Below are positions 44,129-52,953 of a stretch of 64,000 nt of DNA, one piece after another. Made by a program: the position numbers and the translations under genes. Numbering within the stretch: the first letter of the stretch is position 1; each line of letters starts with the position of its first letter. Under the pieces are notes generated by a model. That model was given only the letters and a program-made list of their open reading frames with translations, was not told where the DNA came from and made no database searches. The DNA comes from Comamonas terrigena NBRC 13299 (lineage in GTDB: Bacteria > Pseudomonadota > Gammaproteobacteria > Burkholderiales > Burkholderiaceae_C): assembly GCF_006740045.1 (NCBI RefSeq), contig NZ_AP019749.1, positions 186,001 to 250,000 on the forward strand, in the 5' to 3' direction.

Positions 44129-44277
44129 TCTGTGTGCATTGTGGCGGAATGCGGCGCCCGCCACCACTGCCGAGGCAGGCAGAGGGCACAGGGCTGCTCA
44201 TGCCATCCGGTCTGCCGGGAACAGATCGCAGCACGCACCGGCTTGGCGATAGCGTCCCCCGCAGGGCCTTGCGGTAC

Positions 44278-45243
44278 TCAGCGCACGGCGCGTTCGCTGA
44301 TCACGCGCAGGTGCCGTTCCATGCGGATGAAGACCACCACCATGACCACCAGCACCAGCAGGGACATCAGCATGCTCCAGAACGCGGTTTCAGCGGCCTT
44401 GCTGTACAGGTTCAGCAGGCTGTCGTCGCTGTCGGCCTCGGCATCGCCGCGCAGCGCGCGGGCGGCCTGGTCAAAGCTGATGGTGTAGTTGGTCAGCACC
44501 GTGCCCACCATGTGGCTGACGGCCTGTTGCTGCAGCCGAGGGCCCAGCTCGGCGTGGCCCAGCACCTGCTCCAGCGCAGCGGGCAGGCCTTGGACATAGG
44601 CTGCGTAGGAGCCTGCGCCATGTTCGGACTCGGCCATCTGCGCGCGTTCGTGGATGGCGCAGGGGATGTCAAAGGGCTCGCTGAACCAGCTGCTGTCTTC
44701 GTCCTCGGTGCTGCGGGCGGCGGCCGCCGCCTCCGTTTCGGCAGATTCCGCCGCAGCACTGGCGCCGGCGCAGCCGCTTTCCTGCTCCGCCTTCAGCAGG
44801 CGCTGCACCAGGGCTGCGTCGGGCGCACCGCTGCCTGCCAGCAGTGGGTGTACAGGGGCCAGGCCGCGGCTGCTGTTGTCCTTTTCCACGCGGGCACGTG
44901 CAGCCGGGTCCTGGTTGACAAAGGCGCGGATCAACTGGTCCGCCTTCTGAAAGCTGGGGCGCAGTTGCGCGTCGGCCAGGCGCTGGGTCAGCGGAACCTG
45001 ATTGCCGGCCTGACCCAGGTCGCGCCCGGTTTCGCTCACCACATAGTCCAGGTCCAGTCTGGCGTCCTTCCAGTTCAACGCGGCGGGCTGTGCCCCATCG
45101 GGGCTGGACGGCTTGCTGCCGCGCCAGCTGTCCCATACCCACAGCGCCAGGGCCAGCAGCACGACCAGCGCAAACGCCAGCAACACCACCCGCACCACCT
45201 GCACCAGCACATCCTCCAGGCGTCGCAATACCGTCAGCATCAT
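44278..45243 (-). CDS. Bitopic membrane protein of unknown function
   Basis: This 321-aa protein has one membrane helix near each end (about residues 16-38 and 286-308), with a large, probably periplasmic, helical domain between. That domain includes an acidic Ala/Glu-rich stretch (ESAETEAAAAARSTEDEDSS). I recognise no domain. ATG 45243 has GGAAGGG 7 nt ahead; an ATG five codons upstream is possible. It is divergent from serA and carries its own terminator. Confidence 0.74.
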   Translation of the reverse strand: MMLTVLRRLEDVLVQVVRVVLLAFALVVLLALALWVWDSWRGSKPSSPDGAQPAALNWKDARLDLDYVVSETGRDLGQAGNQVPLTQRLADAQLRPSFQKADQLIRAFVNQDPAARARVEKDNSSRGLAPVHPLLAGSGAPDAALVQRLLKAEQESGCAGASAAAESAETEAAAAARSTEDEDSSWFSEPFDIPCAIHERAQMAESEHGAGSYAAYVQGLPAALEQVLGHAELGPRLQQQAVSHMVGTVLTNYTISFDQAARALRGDAEADSDDSLLNLYSKAAETAFWSMLMSLLVLVVMVVVFIRMERHLRVISERAVR

Positions 45244-45516
45244 CCAAACCCTTCCCATTCATTGTTATTGCGGCGCAGGTTGCTACGAATATGAAAGCGC
45301 CGCAGGATCGCGCCGGATTTTAGGCAGTGCGGCTTGGCGTCATACACTTTTACAAGCATGGGAAATGGGTGAGGGTGCTCACTTCCGTGTTGATCAATAG
45401 CCTGTAAGGCATGGGGTTGCAATCGGCGCCCCTGGCGTTGGACGGAGAGCACACACCCGGTGTGGCACTATGGGCAATCCGCTGTAATGGGGTATTCACG
45501 GATCGAAGGATGCCCT

Positions 45517-46746
45517 ATGGCCAAAACATCGCTGGACAAGTCGAAGATCAAGTTTCTGCTGCTGGAGGGCATTCACCCATCCGCGCTGAAGGTGCTGCAG
45601 GACGCGGGTTACACCAACGTCGAATCGTTGGCCGGCGCGCTGGAAGGCGAGGAGCTGAAGGCCAAGATAGCCGACGCGCATTTTGTGGGCATCCGCTCGC
45701 GCACCCAGCTGACCGAAGACGTGTTTGCGGCAGCGCAAAAGCTGGTGGCCGTGGGCTGCTTTTGCATCGGTACCAACCAGGTCAATCTGAACGCAGCGCG
45801 CGAGCGCGGTATTGCTGTGTTCAACGCGCCGTTCTCCAACACCCGTTCGGTGGCCGAGCTGGTGCTGGCCGAGGCGATTCTGCTGCTGCGCGGCATCCCC
45901 GAAAAGAACGCCGTGTCCCACCGCGGCGGCTGGAAGAAGAGTGCTGACAACTCCTACGAGATCCGTGGCAAGACCCTGGGCATTGTGGGCTATGGCTCCA
46001 TCGGCACCCAGCTGTCGGTCTTGGCCGAAGGCCTGGGCATGCAGGTCATCTTCCACGACGTGGTCACCAAGCTGCCGCTGGGCAATGCGCGCCAGGCCGC
46101 CAATCTGCAGGAACTGCTGGGCCAGGCCGATATCGTGACGTTGCATGTGCCCGAGCTGGCCTCCACCCACAGCATGCTCGGCGCCGAGCAGATCGCCGCC
46201 ATGAAGCCGGGCAGCATCCTGATCAATGCCTCGCGCGGGACGGTGGTGGACATCGATGCGCTGGCAGCGGCGCTGCAGGCCCGCAAGCTGCTGGGTGCGG
46301 CGATTGACGTGTTCCCGGTCGAGCCCAAGAGCAACAAGGATGAGTTCCAGTCGCCGCTGCGTGGCATGGACAACGTGATCCTGACCCCGCACATCGGCGG
46401 CTCCACCATGGAGGCCCAGGCCAACATCGGCCTGGAAGTGGCGGAAAAGCTGGTCAAGTACAGCGACAACGGCACCACCACCTCGGCGGTGAACTTCCCC
46501 GAAGTGGCGCTGCCCGAGCACCCAGGCAAGAACCGCATCCTGCATGTGCACGAAAACCGCCCCGGCATTCTGTCGGCCATCAACCAGGTGTTTGCCGACA
46601 ATGGGATCAACATCGCCGGCCAGTACCTGCGCACCGACGAGAAGGTGGGCTATGTGGTGATCGACATCGACGCCGAATCGTCGGCGCTGGCGCTGGCCAA
46701 GCTGTCGCAGATTCCGGGCACCATCCGCTGCCGCGTGCTGTTCTGA
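45517..46746 (+). CDS. serA: D-3-phosphoglycerate dehydrogenase
   Basis: This 409-aa enzyme performs the first step of serine synthesis. The substrate-binding half has LLEGIHPSALKVL and FVGIRSRTQLT. The Rossmann domain has GIVGYGSIGTQ. The catalytic Arg, Glu and His lie in NASRGTVVDI, FPVEP and TPHIGGST. The C-terminal ACT domain (about 335-409) binds serine for feedback inhibition. This is the E. coli-type form, without the intervening domain of longer SerA. ATG 45517 has GAAGGA upstream. Confidence 0.96.
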   Translation: MAKTSLDKSKIKFLLLEGIHPSALKVLQDAGYTNVESLAGALEGEELKAKIADAHFVGIRSRTQLTEDVFAAAQKLVAVGCFCIGTNQVNLNAARERGIAVFNAPFSNTRSVAELVLAEAILLLRGIPEKNAVSHRGGWKKSADNSYEIRGKTLGIVGYGSIGTQLSVLAEGLGMQVIFHDVVTKLPLGNARQAANLQELLGQADIVTLHVPELASTHSMLGAEQIAAMKPGSILINASRGTVVDIDALAAALQARKLLGAAIDVFPVEPKSNKDEFQSPLRGMDNVILTPHIGGSTMEAQANIGLEVAEKLVKYSDNGTTTSAVNFPEVALPEHPGKNRILHVHENRPGILSAINQVFADNGINIAGQYLRTDEKVGYVVIDIDAESSALALAKLSQIPGTIRCRVLF

Positions 46747-46765
46747 ACGGCATCTGCTGGAATGC

Positions 46766-46795
46766 AAAAAAGGAGACCCCCGGGTCTCCTTTTTT
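46766..46795. terminator. Bidirectional terminator after serA
   Basis: Six A residues, AGGAGACCC, CCGGGTCTCCT and six T residues make a symmetrical hairpin usable from both strands, 20 bp past the serA stop. Confidence 0.92.
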
Positions 46796-46888
46796 GATGG
46801 CGGCGTGCACCGCTGCGGCGTATGGGTTTCTGAAGCCTGGGTTCTGGGCCAAGGCTGGCAGCCGCAGTCAGACTGGCCGCAGGGAATG

Positions 46889-46916
46889 AAAAAGGCCCGC
46901 TACATGGCAGCGGGCC
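46889..46916 (-). terminator. Intrinsic terminator of tRNA-Thr
   Basis: On the minus strand GGCCCGCT, a 7-nt loop and AGCGGGCC are followed by five T residues, 10 bp past the tRNA 3' end. Confidence 0.9.
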
Positions 46917-46925
46917 TTTGGTGTG

Positions 46926-47000
<75 letters not shown>

Positions 47001-47121
47001 GAAGCCTGAGATTCTAATACGTTTTTCTAGCCTGAGGTGAATCGGCGAAGTTGCTCATACGCCGGAGACCCCGCCGTCCTGGTGGTGGGCATTGGCTGGA
47101 GGAGCGTCATCGATGGCGAAT

Positions 47122-48552
47122 TCACTGCTTCCCATCGGGAGGTGCATAGCCCATTGCCCGTACGGCCAGCTGTTGCAGCACGGCGTTGCTGCCAGACCCC
47201 ATGGTGGGTAGGGAAGTGCGCAAGGCCCCGAGGGGGGAGGCGTCAGGCGCCCCGCTCCACAGCAGCAGCGGTACTTCATAGGTACTTGGCGCATCTCCCG
47301 TGCGGTAGGTCTGGCTCAGAGGCGGCATGACCAACCCGTGGTCGCTCGCATACAGCAGCAAAGACGAGGAGGGGTTGGATTGCTGGGCAATGGATATCCA
47401 TTGTTCCAACAGATCACTGGTATAGAGAATCGAATTGTCGTAGGGGTCAGGCAGTTGATAGCGTGTCGCTGGATAGCGCTGATTGACGCCAGGGTGACTG
47501 CCATAGGTGTGCAAGACAATCAGCTTGTGTTCTGCGGTATCGCTGAGCGCCGTTTGCAGAAACGGCGTGAGCACCTCGTCAAAATCGCCATCGCCCACTT
47601 TTTTATAGACGTCCGTCGAACGCCTCAGGGCCAGGGAATAGAAATCCTCTTGCTGATTATTGAAGCGGGAGTTGGTGAAGACAAAAGTCTTGTACCCCGC
47701 GTGATGGGCGAGATCAATGAACGATGCTGCTTGCCGTGCAACACTCTCGCTGGCAGAAAATCCGGTCAACATGAATGGCAAAGCGCTGGCCGTATTGGGC
47801 CCTTCCGCACGCACCTGAGTGGCCGCAACGCCGGCCTTGTTTCTGAGCGGGGCATTGGTGTCTGCATCCTGGTAGCCGAGCAGCGACCAGCGCTGCGCGG
47901 TTGCACTCTCGCCCAGGACCACGACGATGGTTTTGGCAAGCACATGCTCAGGTGGCTGGACGGGGATCAGCGGGTGATAGAACAAGCCCTGTTCCATTTC
48001 ATGGTGGCGGAATGATGCCTGTACCAGGTGCATCGGGTACACGCGGTGCATTTTCTGGAAGAAGGTGGTGGAATCCATCTTTTTGCTGACCCCCCACGCT
48101 GCCAAGGCGGCCCATATGAGCATGGCACAGAGATAGCTGGTGCGAGGGGCTGTATAGGACCCATGGGAACGGGACCGAATGATGGTTTTGCTGGCGAAAA
48201 ATGCCGCCATACACCAAGCCAATACCTGTGCGATTTGGAGAGCGGGGAGTGTCTGGACAAACTCCTTCATCTCGTTCTGATTGGAGCGCAGTGCGGTGGC
48301 GATGAAGAATTCATCGGCGAGATAGCCAAAAAAACCAATATGAAAGATGTTGATGGCGCCCAGCAGACTGAGCGTGATCAATGCAGGAATCAGAACGATT
48401 CTTGTCGCTGTCAATGGCCAGATAAGCAGCGCGGAAGCGGGCACCAGAATCCAGGCGATCCAGCTGCTGTCATGCAGCAATGCAGGGGTGAAGAGAAAAG
48501 ACCAGGCAAGGAAAGCCGAGACCTGGGGCGTATTTATTCTTTTTGCCAGCAA
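47122..48552 (-). CDS. EptA-like membrane phosphotransferase (sulfatase fold), copy 1
   Basis: This 476-aa protein has about five N-terminal membrane helices (to residue 155) and a periplasmic alkaline-phosphatase/sulfatase-type domain. The active-site region is VVLGESATAQRWSLLGY (E215 as metal ligand, with the following Ser or Thr as nucleophile). Metal and substrate residues are in VLHTYGSHPG and LYASDHGLVMPP. It resembles phosphoethanolamine transferases of the EptA/CptA group. The frame opens with TTG 48552; an ATG 13 nt upstream is out of frame. A paralogue of similar length starts at 51628. Confidence 0.88.
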   Translation of the reverse strand: MLAKRINTPQVSAFLAWSFLFTPALLHDSSWIAWILVPASALLIWPLTATRIVLIPALITLSLLGAINIFHIGFFGYLADEFFIATALRSNQNEMKEFVQTLPALQIAQVLAWCMAAFFASKTIIRSRSHGSYTAPRTSYLCAMLIWAALAAWGVSKKMDSTTFFQKMHRVYPMHLVQASFRHHEMEQGLFYHPLIPVQPPEHVLAKTIVVVLGESATAQRWSLLGYQDADTNAPLRNKAGVAATQVRAEGPNTASALPFMLTGFSASESVARQAASFIDLAHHAGYKTFVFTNSRFNNQQEDFYSLALRRSTDVYKKVGDGDFDEVLTPFLQTALSDTAEHKLIVLHTYGSHPGVNQRYPATRYQLPDPYDNSILYTSDLLEQWISIAQQSNPSSSLLLYASDHGLVMPPLSQTYRTGDAPSTYEVPLLLWSGAPDASPLGALRTSLPTMGSGSNAVLQQLAVRAMGYAPPDGKQ

Positions 48553-48565
48553 CTTTGATACTCAT

Positions 48566-48620
48566 GGATACAAATGTGTCCAATGATATCAATTAGCACA
48601 TGAAATATATATTTCATGTG
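48566..48620. promoter_or_regulatory. Two palindromes upstream of EptA-like copy 1
   Basis: GGATACAAATGTGTCC (48566-48581) is a palindrome with one mismatched pair. A perfect 24-bp AT-rich palindrome at 48597-48620 begins CACATGAAATAT and reads the same on both strands. Both lie within 70 bp upstream of the TTG start. They look like regulator sites; the second lacks the GC content of a terminator. Confidence 0.55.
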
Positions 48621-48719
48621 CGGGTTACCAATCGCTGTGGCAAATCAAAGCAGCTAGCGATTGCAGACTTTCTTTGGGCTTCCCATGCGCTGCCGGACGT
48701 ATCCAGTGCGCGGCGGCCA

Positions 48720-49985
48720 CTACGTGGGTGTATCCACCAGCGCCTGGTACACGCCCTGACGCATCACCGTACGGTAGGGAATGCGCTGGGCCATGGACTG
48801 CATCATCAGGATGGCGAACAGGTCTTCCTGCGGGTCGATCCAGAAGAACGTGCCGTAGATGCCACTCCACGAGAAATCGCCCACGCTGCCGGGCAGCGGG
48901 TTCAGGCCGGATGCCGTGCGTACCGCAAAGCCCAGGCCGAAGCCCTGGCCCACATCGGGCGAGGGCAGCTGGGCGCCGAAGTAGGCCATGTCCGGGCCCA
49001 TGCGCACGCCGGCGGGCAAGTGGTTGGCCGTCATCAGCGCCACGGTCTTGCGTGACAGCAGGCGCATGCCGTCCAGCTGGCCGCCGTTGCGCCAGAACAG
49101 GCACAGGCGGGCGTAGTCGCTGATGGTGGAGACCATGCCGCCGCCGCCCGACTGGAAGGCCATGGCCTGCGTGACCGGCGGCACGGGCGGCAGCTGCAGC
49201 TGCGGGCCTTCCGGCTGTGGCCAGGCCGCACGCTCGGCTGCGCTGTCGGGCGCGTGAAATGCCGTGTCGTGTAGCTGCAGCGGGGTGGTGATGTGCTGCC
49301 GCATGAATTCGGCCAGGGTCTGGCCGCTCACCACCTCCACCACGCGGCCCAGCACATCCGTGCTCATGCCGTATTCCCACACCGTGCCGGGCTGGTCCAG
49401 CAAGGCCAGTTGCGATAGTTTGGTGATGAACTGCGCGTTGTTGTCGTTCTTGTGGCCCAGCTTGGCGCTGATGTAGGCCTGCTTGAGTGGGTTGGGGCTG
49501 CCCGGTACGCCATAGGTGATGCCGGCGGTGTGGCGCAGCAGATCGTGCAGGGTGATGGGACGGGCCAAGGGCTCCAGCACCACCTGGGGCGCACTGCCAT
49601 CGGTGGCGGGCTGCACGCGGCCCACTCTCAGCTGGGCCAGCTCGGGCAGGTATTTGGCCACCGGGTCCAGCAGGGCCAGCTGGCCTTGCTCCAGCAGCAT
49701 CATGATGGCCAGGGAGGTGAGGGGCTTGGTCATGGAGGCAATGCGAAAAATCGCATCCGGTCGCATGGCCGTGCCCTTGGCGGGATTCAACTGCCCGAAG
49801 CTTTCCAGATAAGCCAGTTGTCCGTGCCGTGCCACCAGGGCCACCGCGCCGGGGATCTCGCCACGGTCCACGCCTTGCTGCAGGCGGGCAGACAGGCGTT
49901 GCAGCCGGTCGCTGCCCAGTCCCAGCGATTCGGGGGAATCCGCCCAGGGCAGGCCGGGAATGTGGAAGCGGGGGGTAGCGGACAT
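48720..49985 (-). CDS. EstB-like serine hydrolase (class C beta-lactamase fold)
   Basis: This 421-aa protein has the S-x-x-K motif SMTK (S84, K87) and a Tyr motif WEYGMS (Y205), as in EstB-type esterases where YxN of beta-lactamases is changed. There is no KTG-like box I can identify with confidence; the late FSWSGIYGTFFW is the usual W-x-G equivalent. It has no signal peptide, so a cytoplasmic esterase is more likely than a periplasmic lactamase. ATG 49985 has CAGGAG upstream. It sits between two EptA-like paralogues on the same strand. Confidence 0.9.
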   Translation of the reverse strand: MSATPRFHIPGLPWADSPESLGLGSDRLQRLSARLQQGVDRGEIPGAVALVARHGQLAYLESFGQLNPAKGTAMRPDAIFRIASMTKPLTSLAIMMLLEQGQLALLDPVAKYLPELAQLRVGRVQPATDGSAPQVVLEPLARPITLHDLLRHTAGITYGVPGSPNPLKQAYISAKLGHKNDNNAQFITKLSQLALLDQPGTVWEYGMSTDVLGRVVEVVSGQTLAEFMRQHITTPLQLHDTAFHAPDSAAERAAWPQPEGPQLQLPPVPPVTQAMAFQSGGGGMVSTISDYARLCLFWRNGGQLDGMRLLSRKTVALMTANHLPAGVRMGPDMAYFGAQLPSPDVGQGFGLGFAVRTASGLNPLPGSVGDFSWSGIYGTFFWIDPQEDLFAILMMQSMAQRIPYRTVMRQGVYQALVDTPT

Positions 49986-50086
49986 GGCGGCTCCTGCGCA
50001 AACAACGGTGAACGGTGCAGCCATTGTTGCCAGTGACCGCGCCGCAAGCTGTTGTTTGCGGGACAGCGGTGCAGGGGGCAGGGGCG

Positions 50087-51628
50087 TTAAGTGCCTTGGC
50101 CCTGGCACAGCTGTGCCTTGCTGTGCTCCCAGGGGTGGCCTTCGGCATCCAGCAACACCTGGCGGGGGCGGTGTGTCGGGCTCAAGGCCTGCAGGGAGTA
50201 GCCCAGTGCCTGGATGGCCATTTCCGGTATCACCGTATTGCTGATGTGCACCTGCGCCGGATCCTGCTGGCGCAGCGGTGTGAGCAGCTGGGCATTCTGT
50301 GCCAGGGACACCGGATTGGCCCAGGCCAGCGCGGGAATCTCGTAGCTGCTGAGACTGCCTCCGCTGCGCGAGGAGCCGCTGCAGGGGGGCACCACCACAC
50401 CGTGGTCGCTGGCATAGAGCAGCAGGGCGGATTGCTGCGGGCTGCTGGTGTCCAGCATACGGATCCATTGCGCCAGCAAATCACTGGTGTAGCGGATGGA
50501 GGTGTCGTAGCTGTCGGCCAACTGGTGGGCGGTCTTGGGATAGCGGCTGGCTGCGGTGACATGGCTGCCGTAGGTGTGCAGCACGATCAGTTTGCGGGGA
50601 GCGGGATCTTGCAATGCGGTCTGCAAAGCCGGTGTCAGTACCTCGTCGTAATCGCCATCACCCACCTTGAGGTAGACATTGGCGCTGCGGCGCAGTGCGT
50701 GGGTCAGGAAATCTTCCCCGGTGCGCAGATAGCGCGAGTTGTTGAGCACGATGGTTTTGTACCCTGCGTGCTGTGCCAGGTCGATAAAGCTGGGAGCCTG
50801 GTGCGTCACGCTGTCGAGCGCGGACAGCCCCGTCAAGACATAAGGCAAGGCGGCGGCGGTATTGAGTCCGTTGGCCAGCACGCGTGCCACCTGCAGCCCG
50901 GGGATGTCCTGCAGCGAAGCGTTGGTCGGAGCCTGCTGGTAACCCAGCAGCGACCAGCGATGGGCCGATGCGCTTTCGCCCAGCACCACGACCACGGTAT
51001 CTACCTGGGATTGCGGGGACGGCGGTGTTGGCTCTGGCAGTAGCGGGGTGTACAGCAGTGCGTCGGTGATCTGGTATTGGCGCCAGCCGGCATTGGCGAT
51101 GTGCAGGGGGTAAACGATGTGCAGCTTGCGCAGGGCGGTGGTGGTATCCAGGGGGCCTGTCCAGTGGCTGTAGCCCAAGAACCCGGCCCAGACCAGCAGC
51201 GCCGCTATCGCCAGGCGCTGGCTGGCACGCCCTTGCAGGTTGGGTTCATTGCCCTTGCGCAGCATGAAACGCACGATGCCCGCGCAGAGCAGCAGCCACA
51301 CGGCACACCAGACCATGGTCCCCATGGGCAGAGAGGTCAGAAATTCCCGGGTTTCGCTGCTGGTGGTGCGCAAGGAAGAGGCAATGAAGAATTCATCGAT
51401 CAGATAGCCGAAGAACCCGTCGTGCACGATGTTGGCGGCACCCAGAATGACCAGAAACAGGACACTCACGATCCGCAGCGGACGCCACACGGCCAAGGGC
51501 CAAAACAGCAGGGCAGACAGCAACAGCAGAAACACCGCACGGGGAGATGCTCCTGCCAACATGGAGGGCAGAAACAGGATGGTCCAGACTGCGAATGCAG
51601 CAAGGAGAGAGGCGGGGCGAGCAGGCAT
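50087..51628 (-). CDS. EptA-like membrane phosphotransferase (sulfatase fold), copy 2
   Basis: This 513-aa protein is clearly paralogous to the 476-aa protein at 47122. Shared segments include GFFGYLIDEFFIASSLRT, VVLGESASAHRWSLLGYQ, VGDGDYDEVLTP, LIVLHTYGSH and LLYASDHG. Five N-terminal helices precede the periplasmic domain. The C-terminus extends about 30 residues beyond copy 1 (a polar tail ending AQLCQGQGT). ATG 51628 has no clear ribosome-binding site and a hairpin lies just before it. A likely role is decoration of lipid A, core or another envelope glycan. Confidence 0.9.
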   Translation of the reverse strand: MPARPASLLAAFAVWTILFLPSMLAGASPRAVFLLLLSALLFWPLAVWRPLRIVSVLFLVILGAANIVHDGFFGYLIDEFFIASSLRTTSSETREFLTSLPMGTMVWCAVWLLLCAGIVRFMLRKGNEPNLQGRASQRLAIAALLVWAGFLGYSHWTGPLDTTTALRKLHIVYPLHIANAGWRQYQITDALLYTPLLPEPTPPSPQSQVDTVVVVLGESASAHRWSLLGYQQAPTNASLQDIPGLQVARVLANGLNTAAALPYVLTGLSALDSVTHQAPSFIDLAQHAGYKTIVLNNSRYLRTGEDFLTHALRRSANVYLKVGDGDYDEVLTPALQTALQDPAPRKLIVLHTYGSHVTAASRYPKTAHQLADSYDTSIRYTSDLLAQWIRMLDTSSPQQSALLLYASDHGVVVPPCSGSSRSGGSLSSYEIPALAWANPVSLAQNAQLLTPLRQQDPAQVHISNTVIPEMAIQALGYSLQALSPTHRPRQVLLDAEGHPWEHSKAQLCQGQGT

Positions 51629-51630
51629 GG

Positions 51631-51666
51631 CGCAAAAAGCAAAGACGCCCGGTGGACGGGCGTCTT
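51631..51666 (-). terminator. Terminator hairpin abutting the start of EptA-like copy 2
   Basis: AAGACGCCCG and CGGGCGTCTT (51642-51666) form a 10-bp perfect stem with a 5-nt loop. On the minus strand it is followed by TTTGCTTTTTG and the ATG only 13 bp later. It would terminate DUF817 transcripts, or act as a leader attenuator for copy 2. Confidence 0.75.
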
Positions 51667-51780
51667 ACAAAACGTTGCTCAATTGTAGGGGCGTTACAAA
51701 GCGCTGACAAAGGCAGTCAGCGATGCGCTGCGGCGCAGCACATCGGCTGCGGGTGAACCGCTGCAACACGGTCTGTGCGT

Positions 51781-52680
51781 TCACGCCGGCACGTGGATGT
51801 GCCGCTTGATGTGCTTGAGGTTGGCAACGATGGTGAAAGTCATCACCACCAGCATCGACCAGGAGCTCCACTTGCCCACATGCACGGTGGACCAGGCGCC
51901 CAGCTGGTTCGGGTAGGCCCATACGCCGGCGAAGGTGCTGATGTTCTCGGCCAGCCAGATGAAAAAGCCGATCAGCACAAACGCCAGCAGCAGCGGCATG
52001 CGGCGGTCCCGGTCCAGCGGGCGGTAGACCACCGTGGTGCGTGCATACAGGCCCAGGGCGCAGGCGGCCAGATACCAGCGGTAGTCGCCGATGTAGTGGT
52101 GGGTGAAGAAGTTGGCGTAGATCAGCACCGCCACCAGCGCTGCCATGGGGTAGAGCGGATGGTGCAGGATGCGCAGGTCAAACAGGCGCCAGGCCTGGAT
52201 GATGTAGCTGCCCACGGCCGCGTACATAAAGCCGGAAAACAGCGGTACGCCCCAGAGCTTGGTATAGGCAAAGTCCGGGTAGGCCCAGGATTTGATGCCG
52301 CTGGAGGTCTTGAACACCTCCAGGGCAAAACCCACCACGTGGAACAGGCTGATGGCCTTGAGTTCATCCCAGCTCTCCAGCCGCGTCGCCACCATGGCGA
52401 TCTGGATGGCCAGTGCGGCGATCAGGAGCAGATCGTAGCGCGGCACACCCCACAGCCCGGCCCGCGGGGTGACGAACACGGCGGCAAAGAACAGGCCCAC
52501 AAATAGGCAGCTGCGCGCATTCTTCAGCCCGAAGAACCAGAACTCCCACACAAAACGTTTCAGCCCTGCAAGGCCATCGGGCACCGGACGGTGCATCAGC
52601 CATGCGTCCAGACGGTTCAGGCGTTGCAGGGACGAGCGGGAGGGCGGCACGGCGGCCGTCGTGGCAGAAGAAGCAGGCAT
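51781..52680 (-). CDS. DUF817 integral membrane protein
   Basis: This 299-aa protein has about eight membrane helices. It contains FVWEFWFFGLKNARSC, SFHVVGFALEVFKT-like LFHVVGFALEVFKTSSGIKSW, GVPLFSGFMYAAVGSYI and FIWLAENISTFAG, which are DUF817 hallmarks. The function of the family is not known. ATG 52680 is preferred over a longer frame that would add an Arg/Pro-rich, low-quality N-terminus. Confidence 0.88.
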   Translation of the reverse strand: MPASSATTAAVPPSRSSLQRLNRLDAWLMHRPVPDGLAGLKRFVWEFWFFGLKNARSCLFVGLFFAAVFVTPRAGLWGVPRYDLLLIAALAIQIAMVATRLESWDELKAISLFHVVGFALEVFKTSSGIKSWAYPDFAYTKLWGVPLFSGFMYAAVGSYIIQAWRLFDLRILHHPLYPMAALVAVLIYANFFTHHYIGDYRWYLAACALGLYARTTVVYRPLDRDRRMPLLLAFVLIGFFIWLAENISTFAGVWAYPNQLGAWSTVHVGKWSSWSMLVVMTFTIVANLKHIKRHIHVPA

Positions 52681-52953
52681 GGGGTACGGAAAGCCGCGCC
52701 ACCGCTGGCGCGCGCAAGGAGAGGGAATAGATACGCTGCGAGTATGCCTGGGCGCTGCAGCGGGGCCAGGCCAGTCACAGACATGTGCCTTGCTGGGTCT
52801 GCGCACTGCGTTGCGCGGGGCGGTCTGGCCAGTGCAGGTGCGAAACACAATGGGCAGGTTCCGTGGTCCTGCGCGTCGTCAGACAGACTTGCACAGCTCA
52901 GGCGTCCATGCTGGAAAATCCTTGCAGCCTGTATCCGCTGTAGACACAAGGCT

